Assembly: GCA_937952345.1 (NCBI GenBank)
Contig: CALFYN010000800.1
Span: 1-7,814, forward strand
Direction: 5' to 3'
Origin: an uncultured Acidobacteriota bacterium
GTDB taxonomy: Bacteria; Acidobacteriota; Terriglobia; Bryobacterales; Bryobacteraceae
DNA: 7,814 bases
In this document: positions 4,954-7,814 of the stretch, in pieces
Layout: every line of letters begins with the position of its first letter
Numbering within the stretch: position 1 is the first letter of the stretch
Notes under the pieces: model-generated
Seen by the model: only the letters and a program-made list of their open reading frames with translations
Told to the model about the DNA's origin: nothing
Databases searched by the model: none
Position numbers and translations under genes: made by a program

Positions 4954-7814
4954 CTATTTTTCGAGGAACAGGTTGCTGTTGACGATGTAGTGGAGCATGT
5001 CGCGCATGCGGTAGCCGGAAGCGCGGAGCCGGGTGCCGTCCTGCTTGAGGTGCTGGACCTCATTGTAGGCCAGGGTGCGTCCGGTGGCGTAGGTGGCCAG
5101 ATGCTTCATGACGCTGAAGGCGACCTGATCGATGCGGTCCTGCGCGAGGTAGCGCTTCAAATCGTAGATGCCGGCCACTTCGGTGTTGTCGGGTAACGTA
5201 GACTTGGCATCGGCCGGGTGTGTCTTCAGGCGTCCGCCGGCATCGAACTCTTCGAAGGCGATGCCCCAGGGGTCGATCTTGGCGTGGCACTGGCGGCAGC
5301 CGGACTGATTGCGATGCTGCTCGATGCGCTGGCGCAGGGTGAGCGTGGTTTCGGGGTCTTCCTTGAGGGCCGGGACGTTGGGCGGAGGATCGGCCGGCGG
5401 CTCGGCGACGATCTTGCGGGCGAGCCATGCGCCGCGCTTGACGGGGTTCGATTCGCGGCCATCGGAGAGTCCGGCCATGATGGCGGCTTGTGTGAGGACT
5501 CCGCCGAGTTCCTTGCGCTGGTGCGGGAAGGCCACGAACTGGAAGCCGCTTTCGGTTTTGTTGCCGAGGCCGTAGTAGCTGGCCACGGTCTCATTGGCCA
5601 CCACGAAGTCCGAGTCGATGAGGTTCTTCACCGGCAGGTTGTGGCGGATCAGGTACTCGACGAACTGGATGGGCTCCTGGCGAAGCTCGTTGCGGGTGTC
5701 GCGGGTGAGGTCGGGGTAGCGCTTGCGGTCGGGCTCGAGCACCTGGAACTTGTCGAGGCTGAGCCACTGTGAGGCGAACTCGCGGACGAAGTTCGAGAAG
5801 CGCGGGCTTGCGACCATGCGCTCCACTTCGGCGTTGATCTGCGACTTGAGAGTGCCGTTGGAGGCCAATTGCAGAGTGGTCTTGTCGGGTGGCGCGTTCC
5901 AGAGGAAGTAAGAGAGCTTGGAGGCAAGCTCAAAGTTGGTGAGCGGCTCAGGCTTGGGCGTGCTGCTGGTTTCGACCAGGAAGAGGAACTGGGGCGAGGT
6001 GAGCACCACCTGAAGCGCATTCTTGACGCTTTGCTGGAAGCTGGATCCATCGGCGGCGGACTTGCGGTAGACGGCCATCAGAGAGGCCTCTTCGGCGACG
6101 GTGACGGGTCTGCGCCAGGCGCGGGTGGCGAAGCTGTGGAGGATCTCGCGGGCGTAGGATTCGTTGTTGTTGCGATTGGCCGAGGCGAGGAAGATGTTGC
6201 GGTGCGTGGCCGGGGGCCAGGACTCATAGAGGGGACCCTCGAACTCAACGGAGCGGATCAGGAGCCGGGGCATGTCGCGGCCGTCGGTGTATTCGCTGCG
6301 GACGGCGATCTCCTTGATGCCGGCGAGGTAGTTGACGTTGTCCTTTTCGACTTCGGGGCTGGGGTAATTGCGGATGGCGCCCTCAAAAACATACCTGGCC
6401 AGATTTGTTCCGGCGACGGTTTGCGGCGGACCGACGGGCGCGAAAGTGCTGCCGCAATCGCGGCGCAGGCCGAGATGCACGCCGAGCCGCGGGGTGCGCT
6501 TTTCAAAGGCGAGGAAGCTCTTGTGGATGGGATCGCCGGTGGAGAGCGGGGTGAGCACGATGCGGTCGATGTCGCGCAGGCCGTTGTAGGCAGTGCGTAC
6601 GGTGAGCGGACCGGCACTGAGCCTTACGGCCGCGAAGGCGGGCTGCTCATAGAGGCCGGCGAAGGAGCGGTTGCCGAGAGTGACCGTGAGTTCCTGGGGG
6701 CGCTCGGGCGGAGCCTTGGCGAATTGGCGGCCGGGCTCGACGAGACCCTGGATCTCGCGGTCATCGAGGGCACGGCGGTAGATGCGCACTTCATCGATCT
6801 CGCCGCGGAACTGCTGGGCATTCGGCGTATTGGGGATGCGGCCGAGGTGCAGGTTCATGCGCGGGTTGTCGAGGTTGGCGGCGCCGATTTCCCCTTTGGC
6901 GACGAGGAAGCCGTTGACGTAGAGGCGTGCGCCGTTCTTGCCGCGCTTGACGACGGCGGCGACGTGCTGCCATGCGTTGGGGCGGATCACGCCGGGAGGC
7001 GAGGACAGCGAGCCGTTGGATTCGTTGGTGGGTCCGGAGGTTTCCAGGCGCAGGTTGCCTTTGTTGTCGGGGATGTCGAGGTACCAGCCGTGGGTCCAAC
7101 TGTAGGCGCCGAGGGCGATGATGCCGGAGTGGCGGAGGGCTCGCGGGTGGATCCAGGCGGAGACGGTGAACTCGCCGTCGCCGACGTTCATGGCCTCGGT
7201 GCGGGCGATGGTGGCGGTGCCGCCGGTGCCGAGGATGGAGACTGCTTTGCCGAAGGGGGAGTTGACGTATTTGGCGGTGCCGTCGAGGGTCAGTCCCGCT
7301 GTTTCGACATCGAGCGACCAGGAGCCGGCGAGGCCTTCGGAGAGGCGGGAGGAATCGGCTTCGGCGGGCGGGCGGATGAAGTCAGAAGCGTGGACGTCCA
7401 CCTGATAGACACCGGCTTTGGGGATCTGGATGGTTTGCGCAGTTTTCGGGGTGCGGGCTACGACGGCGCCGGGCAGGTCGGCGGGCTGCGGGCTGGTCTT
7501 GGGATCGAGCATCAGGCCGTCGTCGTATTTGGCGGCCAAGACGGTGACGCGGAAACGGCCATGCTCCGGAAGTTCGCGAAGGGAGATCTTGAAGTTGGCA
7601 CGCGGACCGTAGGTTCCATCCGTGCCGAACAGTTCATCATTGGGGATGGCAGGCCGCAGCAGGAGACCTTCGGGGACGGTGCTGTAGGCGAGTCCCTTGG
7701 GGTAGCCGCCCTTGCCGCGCATGCAGGCGAAGACGGAGTGATAGATGCTGTCGAACTCGCGCCAGCCGCGCACGGTGGCGTTGCCTTCGTAGCCTTCGAT
7801 GAAGCGGTACTTGG
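4954..7814 (-). CDS. Large DUF1592-family c-type cytochrome with LamG domain (5' end off right edge)
   Basis: There are 952 complete codons in the window, numbered here from the first (Lys, 7810-7812). The true start, signal peptide and the usual N-terminal cytochrome and DUF1587 domains lie beyond the edge. Order: the end of a conserved segment (KYRFIEGYEGNATVRGWREF, 1-20), a beta-rich region (60-150), a LamG/concanavalin-like lectin domain (about 163-358, with FTVSAWIHPR, WQHVAAVV, LYVNG, GEIDEVRIYRRAL), a family-specific linker, DUF1595 (about 552-613), DUF1592 (622-750), DUF1588 (768-865) and DUF1585 (875-950). Inside DUF1588, CRQCH at 839-843 (bases 5284-5298) is a covalent haem c site followed by AKIDPWG. 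The protein ends in two tandem TAG stops (4951-4956). It is probably an exported electron-transfer or oxidoreductase protein, with LamG binding a sugar polymer or surface. Substrate is unknown. The DUF1552 gene follows in the same operon. Confidence 0.9.
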   Translation of the reverse strand, partial: KYRFIEGYEGNATVRGWREFDSIYHSVFACMRGKGGYPKGLAYSTVPEGLLLRPAIPNDELFGTDGTYGPRANFKISLRELPEHGRFRVTVLAAKYDDGLMLDPKTSPQPADLPGAVVARTPKTAQTIQIPKAGVYQVDVHASDFIRPPAEADSSRLSEGLAGSWSLDVETAGLTLDGTAKYVNSPFGKAVSILGTGGTATIARTEAMNVGDGEFTVSAWIHPRALRHSGIIALGAYSWTHGWYLDIPDNKGNLRLETSGPTNESNGSLSSPPGVIRPNAWQHVAAVVKRGKNGARLYVNGFLVAKGEIGAANLDNPRMNLHLGRIPNTPNAQQFRGEIDEVRIYRRALDDREIQGLVEPGRQFAKAPPERPQELTVTLGNRSFAGLYEQPAFAAVRLSAGPLTVRTAYNGLRDIDRIVLTPLSTGDPIHKSFLAFEKRTPRLGVHLGLRRDCGSTFAPVGPPQTVAGTNLARYVFEGAIRNYPSPEVEKDNVNYLAGIKEIAVRSEYTDGRDMPRLLIRSVEFEGPLYESWPPATHRNIFLASANRNNNESYAREILHSFATRAWRRPVTVAEEASLMAVYRKSAADGSSFQQSVKNALQVVLTSPQFLFLVETSSTPKPEPLTNFELASKLSYFLWNAPPDKTTLQLASNGTLKSQINAEVERMVASPRFSNFVREFASQWLSLDKFQVLEPDRKRYPDLTRDTRNELRQEPIQFVEYLIRHNLPVKNLIDSDFVVANETVASYYGLGNKTESGFQFVAFPHQRKELGGVLTQAAIMAGLSDGRESNPVKRGAWLARKIVAEPPADPPPNVPALKEDPETTLTLRQRIEQHRNQSGCRQCHAKIDPWGIAFEEFDAGGRLKTHPADAKSTLPDNTEVAGIYDLKRYLAQDRIDQVAFSVMKHLATYATGRTLAYNEVQHLKQDGTRLRASGYRMRDMLHYIVNSNLFLEK
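6739..7326 (-). other. LamG/concanavalin A-like domain inside the DUF1592-family gene
   Basis: This internal stretch encodes about 196 residues with the hallmarks of a LamG-type jelly roll: GDGEFTVSAWIHPR at the first strand pair, PNAWQHVAAVV with GARLYVNGFLVAKG, and the closing GEIDEVRIYRRALDDREIQ. The flanking sequence belongs to the DUF1592 architecture, so it appears as an inserted module. LamG domains generally bind carbohydrate or protein ligands; the ligand here is not predictable. Confidence 0.8.

Noticed and set aside
3943..5196. 417-codon open frame on the plus strand opposite the DUF1552 and DUF1592 genes
   Set aside because: It spans two well-supported genes and their intercistronic gap. 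The product is low-complexity Gly/Val/Glu-rich sequence without a domain; the equal length to the other antisense frame is coincidence.
5218..5772. 184-codon plus-strand frame opposite the cytochrome gene
   Set aside because: It lies entirely antisense to conserved DUF1592/DUF1588 sequence, including the CRQCH site, and shows no domain of its own.
7771..7773. GTG at 7773 as the start of the DUF1592-family gene
   Set aside because: The frame stays open to the edge, and the upstream codons encode KYRFIEGYEGNAT, which reads as conserved family sequence. The gene is truncated by the window, not started there.
1..7814. CRISPR array, tRNA/rRNA gene, insertion sequence, phage or defence island
   Set aside because: I saw no regularly spaced direct repeats, no cloverleaf-like segment, no transposase or integrase motifs and no nuclease or helicase gene.

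Overview
The window looks like a stretch of chromosome from a high-GC member of the Acidobacteriota, most likely the Bryobacterales/Solibacteraceae group. The inference rests on protein types, not on a search. They are a paired DUF1592-family cytochrome and Tat-exported DUF1552 protein, a small secreted protein with Ig-like and BACON-like domains, exported proteins with short hydrophobic leaders ending in 'AQ', and a 30S protein S20 of ordinary bacterial type.

Layout from left to right. (1) Positions 1-1734, minus strand: an exported D-aminoacylase-type amidohydrolase, followed with a 14-base overlap by the start of an exported POTRA-like protein that runs off the left edge. (2) Positions 1735-2536, minus strand: a small exported protein with an internally duplicated helical unit, followed by an AT-richer pocket that may encode a 36-residue single-pass membrane peptide. 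A short gap with an inverted repeat separates this from the amidohydrolase. (3) Positions 2537-2613: a divergent intergenic region with a 6-2-6 inverted repeat and a candidate promoter. (4) Positions 2614-3537, plus strand: a secreted Ig-like/BACON-like protein, then rpsT. (5) Positions 3547-3571: a hairpin between convergent genes. (6) Positions 3580-7814, minus strand: a two-gene unit. The upstream gene encodes a large DUF1592-family c-type cytochrome with a LamG-like lectin domain, 5'-truncated at the right edge. The downstream gene encodes a DUF1552 protein with a twin-arginine signal.

How the genes work together. The last two genes form the recurrent DUF1592/DUF1552 pair of Planctomycetes and Acidobacteria. 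Both are predicted to act outside the cytoplasm, and the substrate is unknown. The LamG segment suggests sugar or surface binding by the cytochrome partner. The amidohydrolase could release D-amino acids from N-acylated compounds in the periplasm. Nearly every protein here carries an export signal; only rpsT is a cytoplasmic housekeeping gene. I see no tRNA, rRNA, CRISPR array, insertion sequence, phage gene or defence system. The window is mostly ordinary genome with poorly characterised exported families. The points most worth a second look are an altered HxxSHH motif in the DUF1552 protein, an Asp in place of the usual Cys in the amidohydrolase, the possible micropeptide, and the internal repeat in the 173-residue protein.
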